Under the pieces are notes generated by a model. That model was not told where the DNA came from. It did not search any database and saw only the letters and a program-made list of their open reading frames with translations. 64,000 bases of DNA, from contig QOCQ01000015.1 in the NCBI GenBank assembly GCA_003574685.1, positions 1 to 64,000 on the forward strand. Reading direction: 5' to 3'. Source of the DNA: Rhodospirillaceae bacterium SYSU D60007. GTDB taxonomy: Bacteria; Pseudomonadota; Alphaproteobacteria; Reyranellales; Reyranellaceae. Shown in pieces: positions 24,196 to 34,106 of the stretch; positions within the stretch are counted from its first letter, which is position 1, and each line of letters starts with the position of its first letter. The translations under genes were made by a program, and so were the position numbers.

Positions 24196-26145
24196 CTACG
24201 ATGGTCCAGCGCCTTTGACGAATCGCTCGTAGCGGTCGCGGTTCACCACGCGGACCTGGTCGCGCAGGGTGGTGACGCCGCCGCGGTCGAAGAACTCCAG
24301 GATCTGGATTGCCACCTTGCGGCCGCCGCCGATGCGGTCGCGGAACTCAGCCGCCTTGAACCTGCCGTCGGGCGCCTGGGCCGCCAGGTCGCCCGCGATC
24401 CGCGCCAGCTCGACGACCGGTCCGCGCAGGAAGAAGTGGTCCTGCGCCACCTGCCAGACCACGCCCATCTTGCTCAGCCGGCGCATCAGCTCGCGCACCC
24501 TGTTTTCCGGCACGCCGCAATGATCCGCAAAGTCGCGAACCCGCGGCGGGCCGAAGCGCTGCTGCTCCAGGACCGGCCGGATCTTCGCCCACAGCTTCTC
24601 GTCCTCGGCTGACAGCCGCACCGCATGGCCCGGCAGACGCAGCCACGGCCCGTCCGCCTCGATCACCTTTGCTGCCAGCAATGCGGCGACGATAGCGGCA
24701 AAGGGCGCGGCGGCAATCTTCATGGGCAGCGCCACGCGCAGCTTTTCGGGCTCCAGCCCGGCGCTGTTGGGCTGCTTCTGATGGTGCGTGCCCAGCGTCG
24801 CCGTAACCGCGCGCTCGATCTCCGCCAGCCGTGCAAGCGGTAGCGCGAAAGCACTCCCGCCGGCGCCATCCGCGGCCGGCAACGCCTGCAGGCCGGCCGC
24901 GGACACGGCGGCATCGCGCGCTTCGGGCCGCAGATTACGCGCCAGCGCAAAGACGGCGAGATCCACGACGTGCGGCGGCAGTGACGCGAGCGCCGCCAGC
25001 GCCGCGGCCGGCGCGGACTCCTCCAGCACCTGCAACAGCGCCAGCCTCTCCGGCCGCCGGCGAAAGCGCGTCGGCGGCCAGGGATCGAGCACCACACCGC
25101 CAGCGATGGTGCGCCGCGCCGACTGGTCGCGCAGGATCAGGCGGTCGCCATGCAGGGCACCGATGGGACGATCCAGCACGAGCTGCGCCAGCGCGCCCTG
25201 GCCAGGGGCGAGGCTCTCGGCGTCGAGCAGCACCACGCGGGCCATCACGTGCGCGGCACCCAGATGCAGGTGCACCGGCGTCCAGTGGCGCATCGGCCGC
25301 GATTCGTCGGGCAATAGCCGCAGGCGCACGTCCAGCCGGTCTGTCGGCCGGCGCAGCGTGGGCGCCACCAGCCAGTCGCCGCGATGAATGGCATCCTTGC
25401 TGATCTGCGGGCCGGCGATATTGAGCGCGCAGCGCTGGCCGGCGCGGCCAACCTTCGCGGGCGCATTCTGCGCATGGATGCCGCGCACGCGCGCCGCAGC
25501 GCCCGTCGAGAGCAGCACAAGCTGGTCGTCCTGCCGCGTCTCGCCGCTGAACACCGTGCCGGTCACCACGGTGCCGGCGCCGGCCACCGTGAAGCAGCGA
25601 TCGACCGGCAAGCGGAACCAGCCGTCGGCCGCACGATCGCCGGTGGCTTCGGCCTCCAGCTCCAGCCGTACCTTCAGGTCGGCAATGCCGAGACCGGTCT
25701 GGGCCGAGGCCGGCATGACGTCGGCGTCGGCCAAAGTCGTACCCGCCAACAGCAACCGGATATCCGTCTCCAGCCGCACGAGGCGATCGGCGTCTGCGAG
25801 GTCTGCCTTCGTGATCGCAACGGCGCCGCGGCGTACGCCCAGCAGATCAAGGATCGCCAAATGCTCGCGCGTCTGGGGCATGGGCCCGTCATCGGCCGCC
25901 ACCACCAGCAGTGCGAAATCGATGCCGCCGACACCCGCCAGCATGTTGTGGATGAAACGCTCGTGGCCGGGCACATCGACAAAGCCCAGCGTGCGCCCGT
26001 TGTCGAGCGGCAGGTAGGCAAACCCCAGGTCGATGGTGATGCCGCGCGCCTTCTCTTCCGGCAGGCGGTCGGTATCGACGCCGGTCAGCGCCCGCACCAG
26101 CGTCGTCTTGCCGTGATCGATATGGCCTGCCGTGCCGACGATCAT
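24196..26145 (-). CDS. selB: Selenocysteine-specific elongation factor SelB
   Basis: 649 residues, within the normal range. It has the GTPase G1 loop [13 protein letters not shown] (4-16), DVPGHERFI near 57-65 and the NxxD-like TKAD block at about 111-114, then EF-Tu-like barrel domains and C-terminal winged helices (about 440-649) that bind the SECIS hairpin. It delivers Sec-tRNA to in-frame UGA codons. It overlaps selA by ATGA and is followed by tRNA-Sec, so one transcription unit supplies most of the Sec pathway. Confidence 0.97.
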   Translation of the reverse strand: MIVGTAGHIDHGKTTLVRALTGVDTDRLPEEKARGITIDLGFAYLPLDNGRTLGFVDVPGHERFIHNMLAGVGGIDFALLVVAADDGPMPQTREHLAILDLLGVRRGAVAITKADLADADRLVRLETDIRLLLAGTTLADADVMPASAQTGLGIADLKVRLELEAEATGDRAADGWFRLPVDRCFTVAGAGTVVTGTVFSGETRQDDQLVLLSTGAAARVRGIHAQNAPAKVGRAGQRCALNIAGPQISKDAIHRGDWLVAPTLRRPTDRLDVRLRLLPDESRPMRHWTPVHLHLGAAHVMARVVLLDAESLAPGQGALAQLVLDRPIGALHGDRLILRDQSARRTIAGGVVLDPWPPTRFRRRPERLALLQVLEESAPAAALAALASLPPHVVDLAVFALARNLRPEARDAAVSAAGLQALPAADGAGGSAFALPLARLAEIERAVTATLGTHHQKQPNSAGLEPEKLRVALPMKIAAAPFAAIVAALLAAKVIEADGPWLRLPGHAVRLSAEDEKLWAKIRPVLEQQRFGPPRVRDFADHCGVPENRVRELMRRLSKMGVVWQVAQDHFFLRGPVVELARIAGDLAAQAPDGRFKAAEFRDRIGGGRKVAIQILEFFDRGGVTTLRDQVRVVNRDRYERFVKGAGPS

Positions 26146-27533
26146 GACGAGGTGGTTCCCGGCGCAAGCTGTGCAAGCTGGTCGAGAAAAGCGGCCTCGT
26201 CGTCGAGGCAGCGAAGATCAAACTTCAATCGACCGTCCTCGATACGCCCGACTACAGGCACAGGCAGGGAACGGAACGCTGTCGCCATGTGCTCGACGGC
26301 AGCACCGCTTTTCGCGCCCACGGGACGAATCGACAGGCAGTGACTGGGCAGCAGGTCCACCGGCAACGCGCCGCTGCCGATCTGGCTGCGGCATGGCTCG
26401 ACCGACACCTCCGCCCTGCCCGCCAGCGCCGCTGCAAGCGCCGGCAGGAGGCGGTTTGCCGCCGCCTCGATCTCGGCGACGGGCCGAGTCAGCAGCCGCA
26501 ACGTGGGCAGGCGCTGCGCCAGCCGGTCGGGATCGGCGTAGAGGCGCAACGTGGCTTCCAGCGCGGCCAGCCTGCCCTTGTCGAGGCGCAAGGCGCGTTT
26601 CAGCGGATTGCGGTTGAGCTGCTGCACCAGATCCTTTCGGCCGACCACGATGCCACATTGCGGACCGCCCAGCAGCTTGTCGCCACTGAAGCTCACCAGA
26701 TCCGCGCCGGCTTGCAACGCCTCGCGCGGCGTGGGCTCGTGCGGCAGGCCCCAGTTTTCCAGATCAACGAGTTGGCCGCTGCCCAGATCATTGACGAAGG
26801 GCAGGCCGTGCCGATGCGCGAGCGCGGCCAGCTCACCTTCGGGCACGCTGCTGGTGAAGCCGACCACGGCGTAGTTCGAGGGATGCACCTTCATGAGCAT
26901 CGCGGTTGCTGGCCCGATGGCGGCCTCGAAGTCCCGCAGGTGCGTGCGGTTGGTAGTGCCGACCTCCACCAACCGGCAGCCGGCGCGCGCCATGATGTCG
27001 GGCATGCGGAAGGCACCGCCGATCTCGATCAGCTCGCCGCGCGATACCGGCACTTCCTTGCCCAGCGCAAGCGTGTTCAGCACCAGCATCACCGCGGCGG
27101 CGTTGTTGTTGACCACGGTCGCATCGTCGGCACCGGTCAGCCGGCACAGCCAGTCGCGCACGTGATCGTCGCGCTCGCCGCGTTTGCCATCGGTCACGTC
27201 GAATTCGAGATTCGAAGGCCGGGCCAGTACGCCGGCCATCGCCATCACGGCCGTATCGGCCAGCACCGCCCGGCCGAGATTGGTATGCAGCACCGTGCCC
27301 GTGAGGTTGAACACCGGCCGTTGCGTGGGGGCCATGCCGGTGGCGAGCTTGCCTGCGGCCAGCGCCGCCACTCCGGCCTCATCCGCAACGGCACGCGTGG
27401 CCCGCAGCTCCGCCAGCGCCGCGCGCACCGCCTCGGTTGCCGGCTGCCGGCCGTAGCGCTCGACCAGGGCCACAGCGGCGGCGCTTTTCAGAACACGGTC
27501 GACAGCGGGAAGGCGGGAGAGATCGACAGTCAC
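26142..27533 (-). CDS. selA: L-seryl-tRNA(Sec) selenium transferase SelA
   Basis: 463 residues from a GTG at 27533 ([15 protein letters not shown]), the same length as the E. coli enzyme; a longer frame extends to 27608. The PLP lysine is Lys286 in [10 protein letters not shown], and the [14 protein letters not shown] block is conserved. It converts Ser-tRNA(Sec) to Sec-tRNA(Sec) using selenophosphate from SelD. It is placed between fdhE and selB, the usual order when the Sec genes travel with formate dehydrogenase. Confidence 0.96.
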   Translation of the reverse strand: MTVDLSRLPAVDRVLKSAAAVALVERYGRQPATEAVRAALAELRATRAVADEAGVAALAAGKLATGMAPTQRPVFNLTGTVLHTNLGRAVLADTAVMAMAGVLARPSNLEFDVTDGKRGERDDHVRDWLCRLTGADDATVVNNNAAAVMLVLNTLALGKEVPVSRGELIEIGGAFRMPDIMARAGCRLVEVGTTNRTHLRDFEAAIGPATAMLMKVHPSNYAVVGFTSSVPEGELAALAHRHGLPFVNDLGSGQLVDLENWGLPHEPTPREALQAGADLVSFSGDKLLGGPQCGIVVGRKDLVQQLNRNPLKRALRLDKGRLAALEATLRLYADPDRLAQRLPTLRLLTRPVAEIEAAANRLLPALAAALAGRAEVSVEPCRSQIGSGALPVDLLPSHCLSIRPVGAKSGAAVEHMATAFRSLPVPVVGRIEDGRLKFDLRCLDDEAAFLDQLAQLAPGTTSS

Positions 27534-27651
27534 GGAATGCTCGCACGCGAGACGGCGGGACTCGCCCGCAGGAAGGCCGGTACCTAGCAAATAACCAGCG
27601 GCCGGCAAAGCGTGAGGTATCGCCGGCGGCGCCTCCCCCAGGAAGGCTGCC

Positions 27652-28611
27652 TCAATCGACGCGCGACAGAGGCTGCGGATCGTCCTCCGGTTCTTCGGAC
27701 AGCAGATAGAAGCTGGGACAGGCGCGCCACCAGCCGGCTTCCGATACCAGGATGTCGAGCGGCAGGGTCGCTACATCGTCGGCCACCGGATCGACGGCCG
27801 CATCCTCCTCGACGTAGAGGATCTTGGTATAAGTCCGGCATTCGTCGCAGGTTTCGGCGCGCACCGCCTTCGATCCGCTGTCGGGATGGTGGTAGGCGAT
27901 ACCCTTGGTCGACAGGCAGTTGGCGCACTGGATGCGGGTGTAGTGCCAGCGGGCCTGGCAGAGTGAGCAGCACAGATAGCGCAGACCCTGCCTGCCGCGC
28001 GCGGCGTCAACCATCGATGCGACGGGCATTGCGCCGCACACGGGGCAGAGATTGCGCGGCTCGACCGGCGCCGGATCGGCCGGGTCAAGCAGCGCCGCCA
28101 TGCGCGTAAAGTGGAGCTCCAGCGCCGCACCGGCAAACGGTGCTTCGGCGGTCTCCTGCGGTTGCCGCGTCATGCGCAACACGCGGTCGGCCAGCGCATC
28201 GATCGAGGCGTCGTCACGGCCGGCGAAGCTGGCCAGCGCCTGCATTGCTGGCCCGGGCATGGGTACACCCGTCAGCGCCGCAGCGATCAGCCGTGCGCCA
28301 TCGACGAAGGAGCGGTCGCGCTTCCAGGTGAACCGGTCGATCAGCGGAAATTCGTGGGCGCGGCAGAATGCGATGTGGTCCTTTCCCGGCAGGGTGCCGG
28401 GGGGCAGGCGGGCGGCGGCCTCGTGCTGGGCGCGCGCAACGGCGGCCATAAAGCGCAGATAGGGTTCGAGCGGATTGCCAGGCGCCAGCGCCTCCAGCCG
28501 TTCGGCGCGCGTCTGGAAGTGCCTGCCGATGTCGGGCAACCGCACGAACGCCGGCACCGCCATCTGGCCGACATCGACAGGCTCGGGAACTACCTTGCCT
28601 TTCAGGACCAT
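27652..28611 (-). CDS. fdhE: Formate dehydrogenase accessory protein FdhE
   Basis: 319 residues with the FdhE cysteine pattern in the second half: [11 protein letters not shown] (about 192-202), [19 protein letters not shown] (about 220-238) and CDEC (about 263-266), which bind iron. FdhE is needed for maturation of membrane-bound formate dehydrogenase. It follows fdhI with a 31-bp gap. Since the catalytic subunit gene is missing upstream, it may be left without its client unless another copy of formate dehydrogenase exists elsewhere. Confidence 0.95.
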   Translation of the reverse strand: MVLKGKVVPEPVDVGQMAVPAFVRLPDIGRHFQTRAERLEALAPGNPLEPYLRFMAAVARAQHEAAARLPPGTLPGKDHIAFCRAHEFPLIDRFTWKRDRSFVDGARLIAAALTGVPMPGPAMQALASFAGRDDASIDALADRVLRMTRQPQETAEAPFAGAALELHFTRMAALLDPADPAPVEPRNLCPVCGAMPVASMVDAARGRQGLRYLCCSLCQARWHYTRIQCANCLSTKGIAYHHPDSGSKAVRAETCDECRTYTKILYVEEDAAVDPVADDVATLPLDILVSEAGWWRACPSFYLLSEEPEDDPQPLSRVD

Positions 28612-28642
28612 TGGCCTGCGTCCCGATCGAGAGCGCCAGCCA

Positions 28643-29287
28643 TCACGCGGGCTTGTGCGGCTTGTCGACCTCCTCGCGCAACCATTTGCGGTGATGGCGC
28701 CAGGCCCAGCCGCCGGTGACGGAGCCGCGGGTCATGCCACGGATGGTGCCGCGCACCCAGATCGCGGCGTAGACGTGCACGATCACCACCGAGATCAGGA
28801 TCACGGCCGACAGCGAATGCACCACGGCCGCCAGCCGCTTCTGCTCGATCGTGGTGAGATGCCCGAACTGCGAGTCCCACAGCGCCAGCCCGCTGAACAG
28901 CAGCAGGATGGTCAGCACGCACATGAACCAGAACACCAGCTTCTGACCGGCATTGTACTTGCCGGCCTCGGGCACCCTCGCCTCGTCGGCGGCCAGCACG
29001 TGCTTGATGTTGCGCATCCACGCGGTGTCGTCGCGGGTCCAGAGATTGAAGCGCACGAAACGGATGAACAGACCGAGGAAGCTCAGCATCGCCAGCAGGC
29101 CGATCCAGGGATGAATGATCCGCGTCCAGACGCCGCCGCCGAACAGGTCGGACAGGAAGAAGAGCGAGGGATGGAACAGCGACATGCCGGAAAGCACCAG
29201 GCAGATCATCAGGATGGCATTGATCCAGTGGTTCAGCCGCGCGCCCGGCGTGTAGCGATCAAGAATGTTGTTCCTGTTCTCGGCCAT
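28643..29287 (-). CDS. fdhI: Formate dehydrogenase gamma subunit (cytochrome b556)
   Basis: 214 residues from ATG 29287 (MAENRNNILDRY). Four membrane helices carry histidines for two b hemes: RLNHWINAILM, RIIHPWIGLLAM, VVHSLSAVIL and VIVHVYAAIW. It anchors the Fdh complex in the membrane and passes electrons to quinone. It lies 31 bases after the fdhB remnant, in operon order. It looks intact, although its partner FdhB is broken. Confidence 0.94.
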   Translation of the reverse strand: MAENRNNILDRYTPGARLNHWINAILMICLVLSGMSLFHPSLFFLSDLFGGGVWTRIIHPWIGLLAMLSFLGLFIRFVRFNLWTRDDTAWMRNIKHVLAADEARVPEAGKYNAGQKLVFWFMCVLTILLLFSGLALWDSQFGHLTTIEQKRLAAVVHSLSAVILISVVIVHVYAAIWVRGTIRGMTRGSVTGGWAWRHHRKWLREEVDKPHKPA

Positions 29288-29318
29288 GGCGACGATCCCT
29301 TCCCTCGCCCCTTCGGGC

Positions 29319-29819
29319 TCATGCCGGCCTGTCGCGGCGCATCCTTTCGGCGGCCGCTTCATCCTCGGCCTGGACCTCGTTGGGGCCGTGCGTCACGTAG
29401 TGCAGGAAGCCGGCCAGCGCAGCCAGCCCGACGCCGGCCAGCAGGATCGGCTTGGTGATGCCCTTCCATATCTCGACCAGCGGGCTGATCTTCGGATCCT
29501 TGGGCAAGCCGGCGTAGATCTCCGGCTTGTCGACGTGCTTGAGCACGTACATCACGTGCGTACCGCCGACGCCGGCCGGATCGTAGAGCCCGGCGTTCTT
29601 GTAGCCACGCTCCTTCAGGTCGGCGATCCGCTTGTCGGCCCACGCCACCATGTCGGGCTTGGTGCCGAAGGAGATCGCCTGCGTCGGGCACGCCTTGGCG
29701 CAGGCCGGCGCCTGCCCGACGGCAACGCGATCCGAGCACAGCGTGCACTTGTAGGCCTTCTGGGAGCCAGGGCCAAAGGGACGGGCGTCCGCACAGCCGG
29801 TCCAGATGTTGGCGTTGCA
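29319..29819 (-). pseudogene. fdhB: 5'-truncated formate dehydrogenase beta subunit (iron-sulfur) gene
   Basis: About 165 C-terminal residues of a protein normally near 300. The block KAYKCTLCSDRVAVGQAPAC, then CPTQAISFGTK, GLYDPAGVGGTHVMYVL and a C-terminal membrane helix are clear FdhB. Upstream of KAYKC the frame stays open to a stop at 29903 but the sequence no longer matches: the CxxCxxCxxxCP ferredoxin cluster has collapsed to C-x7-C, and no start codon with a ribosome binding site is seen. The N-terminal half and the catalytic subunit gene that should precede it are absent; crcB lies there instead. I take it as a deletion remnant. Confidence 0.85.
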
Positions 29820-29919
29820 AATCCGACGGCGCTTGTTGGCAGGTGGAAGCCTAGTCCTGCTGCTCAGCTTCCGGCAAGCACAACTCTGTGAGAAGCAATG
29901 TCATTGCACAAACAGGAGG

Positions 29920-30312
29920 TTACCTGTTGATCCGCGTGCCGACGATATGGCCGATCCAGGCGGCAGCCAGCGACGCTCCGATCACGGCAACGATGTATGC
30001 CGTCGCCGTCGCAAGGCTTCCTTCCATCAGCAGCGTCAACGTCTGAAGGCTCAGGGCCGAGAAGGTCGTGAAGCCACCGCAGAGCCCACCCATGACGAAC
30101 TGCCGGCCGGTGATACCTACGGCGAACCGCCCGCCGGGACCACAGAGCGTGGCGAAGAGCATGATGGCGAACGATCCGAGGATGTTCACGAATGCCGTCG
30201 CATCAACGCCGCTGAACAGGGCGCCGCACAGGAACCGCAGCAGCGAGCCGATGGCAGCGCCGCAACCCACGGCAAGACACAGCCGCAGCGCAGTCGGACG
30301 GCTTTCGTTCAT
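29920..30312 (-). CDS. crcB: Fluoride ion channel CrcB/Fluc, second subunit
   Basis: 130 residues from ATG 30312 with four membrane helices and Fluc signatures (GAAIGSLLRF, VNILGSF, GGLCGGFTTFSALSLQT). Two crcB genes in tandem usually form a heterodimeric fluoride exporter. The start overlaps the stop of the upstream copy as TGATG. It stands directly against the fdhB remnant, so it marks the breakpoint. Confidence 0.93.
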   Translation of the reverse strand: MNESRPTALRLCLAVGCGAAIGSLLRFLCGALFSGVDATAFVNILGSFAIMLFATLCGPGGRFAVGITGRQFVMGGLCGGFTTFSALSLQTLTLLMEGSLATATAYIVAVIGASLAAAWIGHIVGTRINR

Positions 30313-30710
30313 CACATCCGCCCGAACAGCCGCGTGGCCGACCAATAGCCTGCCGCGACCGCACACACGCTCAGGCCCGCCGACAGCACGATGTTAAGGA
30401 GCGCGTGCCGGTATTGTCCGCTCAACGCCAGCTCAAGGGTCTGCAGGCTGAAGGACGAGACCGTTGTGTAACCACCCAGGACTCCCACCATCAGCACATC
30501 GCGAAACAGCGGGTCAGAGAACGCGCCGCCGGCGATACTGGCCGCGGCAGCGAGCACGCCGGCGGCAAGAGCGCCCGTGACGTTGACCGCAAGCGTGCCC
30601 CACGGGAACAGGCCAGGCGCGATCCGTCCGGCCGCCGCCGTGACGCAGAAGCGGAGCATGCCGCCGGCAAAGCCGCCCATCGTCACAAGCAAAGATGCCA
30701 GCAGGGTCAT
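30312..30710 (-). CDS. crcB: Fluoride ion channel CrcB/Fluc, first subunit
   Basis: 132 residues from ATG 30710 (MTLLASLLVTMGGFAGGMLRF). It has the channel motifs GGMLRF, LAVNVTGAL and GVLGGYTTVSSFSLQT, where the Phe and Ser/Thr residues line the fluoride path. It forms a pair with the downstream copy. No fluoride riboswitch is recognisable in the 92 bases between it and the divergent selD fusion. Confidence 0.93.
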   Translation of the reverse strand: MTLLASLLVTMGGFAGGMLRFCVTAAAGRIAPGLFPWGTLAVNVTGALAAGVLAAAASIAGGAFSDPLFRDVLMVGVLGGYTTVSSFSLQTLELALSGQYRHALLNIVLSAGLSVCAVAAGYWSATRLFGRM

Positions 30711-30802
30711 TGCCGCGAAGTTCCCGGACCTGCGAGGGAATTGCAACGACGGCGCGCGGACAGGCCTCGCATACCGGCTGCCTGTTCGCGTAGGGTGCGG
30801 CC

Positions 30803-33028
30803 GTGTCCCGCTCCCCGCGTGTTGCCGATACATCCGCACCGGTCCTCGACCTCGTTCTGGTCGGGGGCGGGCATGCGCATGTCGAGGTGCTGCGGCAGGC
30901 GGCCATGACCCGGACCCGCGGCGTGCGGCTGACCGTGATCGCCCGCGAGCTGGAGACGCCGTATTCAGGCATGCTGCCGGGCCTGCTTGCCGGGCACTAC
31001 ACGCAGGGCGACGCGCATATCGATCTGCGCCCCTTGTGCCAGGCGGCTGGCGCACGGCTCTTTCACGCCGAGGCGATCGGGCTTGATCTGTCGGCACAGC
31101 GCGTGCTCTGCGACCGCCGTCCGCCCGTGGCGTTCGAGCGGCTGTCGCTCGACATCGGCTCGCGGCCACAGACGGCGGACGTACCGGGCGCCGATCGCTA
31201 CGCACTGCCGATCAAGCCGGTGTCGGCCTTCCGCCGCGGCTGGGACGAAATCGAGGCGCGGCTGCACGCGAGCGACCGGCCGCTGCACGTCACCGTGGTG
31301 GGAGGCGGCGCCGGCGGTGTGGAACTGACGCTCGCCCTTCAGCACAGGTTGGCGAAAGCCGGGCTGGATACCAGGGCGGCATTCACCCTGGTCAGCAAGA
31401 CGGACAGCATTCTGCCGACCCATCCCCCGCGCGTGCGCAATGCCTTTGCCGGCGTGCTCGACGCGCGCGGTGTGACCATCGTGACGGGCCGCGCCGTCGT
31501 CGAGGTGCGTCCCGATTCCGTCATGCTGGAGGATGGCGCCACGCTGGCCAGCGACGCGACGCTGTGGGTGGTCGAGGCCGGGGCGCCGGACTGGCTGCGC
31601 GAGTCGGGACTGGCGACAGACGAACGCGGCTTCATGAAGGTGAACCGCTATCTCCAGTCCGTCTCCCACGCCGACGTGTTCGGTGCCGGGGACGTGATCG
31701 CCTTTCCCGAGCCCCTCGCCAAGGCCGGCGTCTTTGCCGTGCGCGAAGGGCCGGTGCTGGCGCGCAATCTGCTGGGACCGCCGGACAAGCCGCTCAAGGC
31801 CTACAGGCCGCAGCGCCGGTTCCTGACGCTGATTTCGACCGGCAACAAGCACGCCGTCGGTGCGCGGGGAGCGCTCTCGGTACGAGGCGACTGGGTGTGG
31901 CGATGGAAGAACCGTATCGACCGGCGCTGGATGCGCATGTATCAGGCGCTGCGCCCCGGCGCGATGGCGATGGACAAGAGCGGGCCTGTCGCAGCGATGG
32001 AAGCGATGCGCTGTGCCGGCTGCGGCGCCAAGATCGGCGCCGACGTGCTGCGCGGCGCACTCGAGTCGCTCGACATCCCCGCGCGTGAGGATGTGCTGCT
32101 GGGCGTGCGCGAGGCGGAGGATGCCTCGGCCATCGCCGTGCCAGCCGGTCTGGCGCTGGTGCAGAGCGTCGATTTCTTCCGTGCACTGATCGACGATCCG
32201 TGGCTGTTCGGCCGCATCGCTACCCTGCACTGCCTCTCCGACCTGTTCGCCACGGGTGCGGCGCCGCACAGCGCACTGATGACCGCATTGCTGCCGCACG
32301 CGCCGCCGCACTTGCAGCGTCACGACCTCCAGGCGCTGCTCGAAGGCGTGCTGAAGGAGCTGGCGCATGCCGGCGCCACCCTGATTGGCGGGCACACTGG
32401 CGAGGGCATGGAGCTGAGCCTCGGGCTCACAGTGAATGGCCTGGCTGACCCCGCGAACCTGCTGCGCAAGGGCGCTTTGCGGGCGGGCGATGCGCTGATC
32501 CTCACCAAACCGCTGGGCACGGGCGTGCTGTTCGCCGCCGACATGCGAGGCAAGGCCCGCGCGCCCTGGATCGAGGCGGCGCTGGTCTCGATGCTGCGCA
32601 GCAACGGCCCGCCCGCCGAAGCCGCGCGCAAGGCTGGCGCCGTAGCCTGCACCGATATCACCGGTTTTGGCCTTGCAGGACATTTGCTGGAAATGCTGCG
32701 TGCATCGGGAGTCGATGCGGAAATTGCCGTCGACGCCGTTCCGGCGCTGCCGGGCGCCCGCCACCTGCTGGGCCGTGGCATCGAGAGCACCATGGCGCCC
32801 GCCAACCGCGCCAGCGGCGGGTCTCTGATTCTGCCGGCGAGCACCGGGGGCCCGGCGGGTCTGCTGTTCGATCCCCAGACATCGGGCGGGCTTCTCATTG
32901 GCATCGCGGCGGACAAGGCGCCGGCGTTGATCGATATACTGCACCGTGAGGGTGCGCCGGAGGCCGCCATCATCGGCCGCGTGCTGCCCCGTGCCGGGGG
33001 CGCACCGCTTCTGGCCCTGACGACATGA
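30803..33028 (+). CDS. selD: SelD selenide-water dikinase fused to an N-terminal FAD/NAD(P) oxidoreductase
   Basis: 741 residues from a GTG at 30803. Residues about 15-380 are a type II NADH-dehydrogenase-like flavoprotein (LVLVGGGHAHVEVL, VTVVGGGAGGVELTLAL, VFGAGDVIAF). Residues about 400-741 are SelD with Cys407 and Lys410 in AGCGAKIGAD, a nucleotide-binding IGGHTGEGMELSLG, and PQTSGGLL. SelD makes selenophosphate from selenide and ATP. The fused flavoprotein may reduce selenium to selenide (inference). Such fusions are known in bacteria. The active-site residue is Cys, not Sec. mobB follows 13 bases later. Confidence 0.95.
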   Translation: MSRSPRVADTSAPVLDLVLVGGGHAHVEVLRQAAMTRTRGVRLTVIARELETPYSGMLPGLLAGHYTQGDAHIDLRPLCQAAGARLFHAEAIGLDLSAQRVLCDRRPPVAFERLSLDIGSRPQTADVPGADRYALPIKPVSAFRRGWDEIEARLHASDRPLHVTVVGGGAGGVELTLALQHRLAKAGLDTRAAFTLVSKTDSILPTHPPRVRNAFAGVLDARGVTIVTGRAVVEVRPDSVMLEDGATLASDATLWVVEAGAPDWLRESGLATDERGFMKVNRYLQSVSHADVFGAGDVIAFPEPLAKAGVFAVREGPVLARNLLGPPDKPLKAYRPQRRFLTLISTGNKHAVGARGALSVRGDWVWRWKNRIDRRWMRMYQALRPGAMAMDKSGPVAAMEAMRCAGCGAKIGADVLRGALESLDIPAREDVLLGVREAEDASAIAVPAGLALVQSVDFFRALIDDPWLFGRIATLHCLSDLFATGAAPHSALMTALLPHAPPHLQRHDLQALLEGVLKELAHAGATLIGGHTGEGMELSLGLTVNGLADPANLLRKGALRAGDALILTKPLGTGVLFAADMRGKARAPWIEAALVSMLRSNGPPAEAARKAGAVACTDITGFGLAGHLLEMLRASGVDAEIAVDAVPALPGARHLLGRGIESTMAPANRASGGSLILPASTGGPAGLLFDPQTSGGLLIGIAADKAPALIDILHREGAPEAAIIGRVLPRAGGAPLLALTT

Positions 33029-33041
33029 GAACGAGCGGAGC

Positions 33042-33545
33042 ATGAAGATCCTCGGCATCGTCGGCTGGAGCGGCAGCGGCAAGACCACGCTGATCGAAAG
33101 GCTGATTCCCCTGCTGATCGCGCGCGACATCAGCGTATCCACGGTCAAACGCTCGCATCACGGCTTCGACGTCGATACCGAGGGCAAGGATTCATGGCGA
33201 CACCGCAAGGCTGGCGCATATGAGGTGATGGTGGCCTCGGAGCGGCGCTGGGCGCTGATGCGCGAGAACCGTGAGGCCGCGGAGATCACGCTGGACTCCC
33301 TGCTGGCGCGCATGGCGCCGGTCGATCTGGTTCTGGTGGAGGGATTCACCACCCACGCGCATCCCCGCATCGAGGTCTGGCGCGCGGCCGAGGGCAAGCC
33401 GCTGCGCGCCGGCAGCGATCCCGGCCTGCTCGCCGTTGCCGCCCCGCGCAGCGATCACGGCCGCGATGCCACACATTCCTGGCTCGACCTCGACGATGCC
33501 GACGCTGTGGCCGGCTTCATCGCCGCCTGGCTTGGACACCGCTGA
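33042..33545 (+). CDS. mobB: Molybdopterin-guanine dinucleotide biosynthesis adapter protein MobB
   Basis: 167 residues. A P-loop at the start (GWSGSGKTTL, about 8-17), then VKRSHHGFDVDTEGKDSWRHRKAGA and LVLVEGFTTHAHPRIEVWR are MobB signatures. It assists MobA in attaching GMP to molybdopterin, giving the bis-MGD cofactor of formate dehydrogenase. It sits 13 bases after selD and fits a former fdh/sel neighbourhood. Confidence 0.95.
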   Translation: MKILGIVGWSGSGKTTLIERLIPLLIARDISVSTVKRSHHGFDVDTEGKDSWRHRKAGAYEVMVASERRWALMRENREAAEITLDSLLARMAPVDLVLVEGFTTHAHPRIEVWRAAEGKPLRAGSDPGLLAVAAPRSDHGRDATHSWLDLDDADAVAGFIAAWLGHR

Positions 33546-33556
33546 CAGAGCGAGAC

Positions 33557-34078
33557 ATGGACGACATCGAGATCGTTGCCTATGACCCGGCCTGGCCCGC
33601 AATGTTCGAAGCCGAGGCCGCGCGGCTGCGGGCCACGCTGGATGGCAAGCTGATCGTGGGTCTGGAGCATTTCGGCAGCACCGCCATCCCGGGGCTTGCC
33701 GCCAAAGCCGTCATCGACATCCTGATCGCCGTGCGATCTCTCGTGCAAGCGCGCGGCAGCTTCATCGACCCCCTGCGCCAGCTCGGCTACGTGTTCTGGG
33801 CTGACAATCCCCGGACGGACCGCCTGTTCTTCGTCAAGGGCATGCCGCCCTATGGCGAACGCCGCACCCACCATGTGCACGTGACCGAGCCGGAGGGAGA
33901 GCTTTGGCGGAGGCTGCTGTTCCGGGACTACCTTCGCGCCAACCCCGGGGCGGCCCGCCGTTACGAACGGCTGAAGCGCGAGCTCGCCCGACGCTTCCGG
34001 TCGGACCGGGAAGCCTATACCAACGCCAAATCGGCATTCGTCGAGGAGATCATGGCGGAGGCAGCGCGGCGGGAATAA
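33557..34078 (+). CDS. GrpB family (UPF0157) protein
   Basis: 173 residues of the GrpB/UPF0157 family, which has a nucleotidyltransferase-like fold. The EHFGSTAIPGLAAKAVIDILIAV core carries the GS and DxD-like pair; HHVHV and YEALKR-like YERLKRELA blocks follow. It often stands alone or fused to coenzyme A kinases. It lies 11 bases after mobB on the same strand, and so may be read from the same transcript. Substrate unknown. Confidence 0.9.
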   Translation: MDDIEIVAYDPAWPAMFEAEAARLRATLDGKLIVGLEHFGSTAIPGLAAKAVIDILIAVRSLVQARGSFIDPLRQLGYVFWADNPRTDRLFFVKGMPPYGERRTHHVHVTEPEGELWRRLLFRDYLRANPGAARRYERLKRELARRFRSDREAYTNAKSAFVEEIMAEAARRE

Positions 34079-34106
34079 GCTGCTGAAGCTATTGCGGAAG
34101 GCCAGC

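Noticed and set aside
29850-29910. In-frame TGA at 29903 upstream of the FdhB remnant considered as a selenocysteine codon.
   Set aside because: The residues around it do not match Fdh sequences and FdhB carries no Sec. It is just the stop at the start of the open stretch.
30711-30802. Possible fluoride riboswitch upstream of the crcB pair.
   Set aside because: I looked for the conserved crcB RNA core in the reverse complement of the 92-bp gap and did not find it. The gap is short and shared with the divergent selD fusion.
30965-33148. Long open frame of over 700 codons opposite the selD fusion.
   Set aside because: The plus-strand gene has two recognisable domains with all key residues. 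The antisense frame is low-complexity in Arg, Gln and Ala and has no family match.
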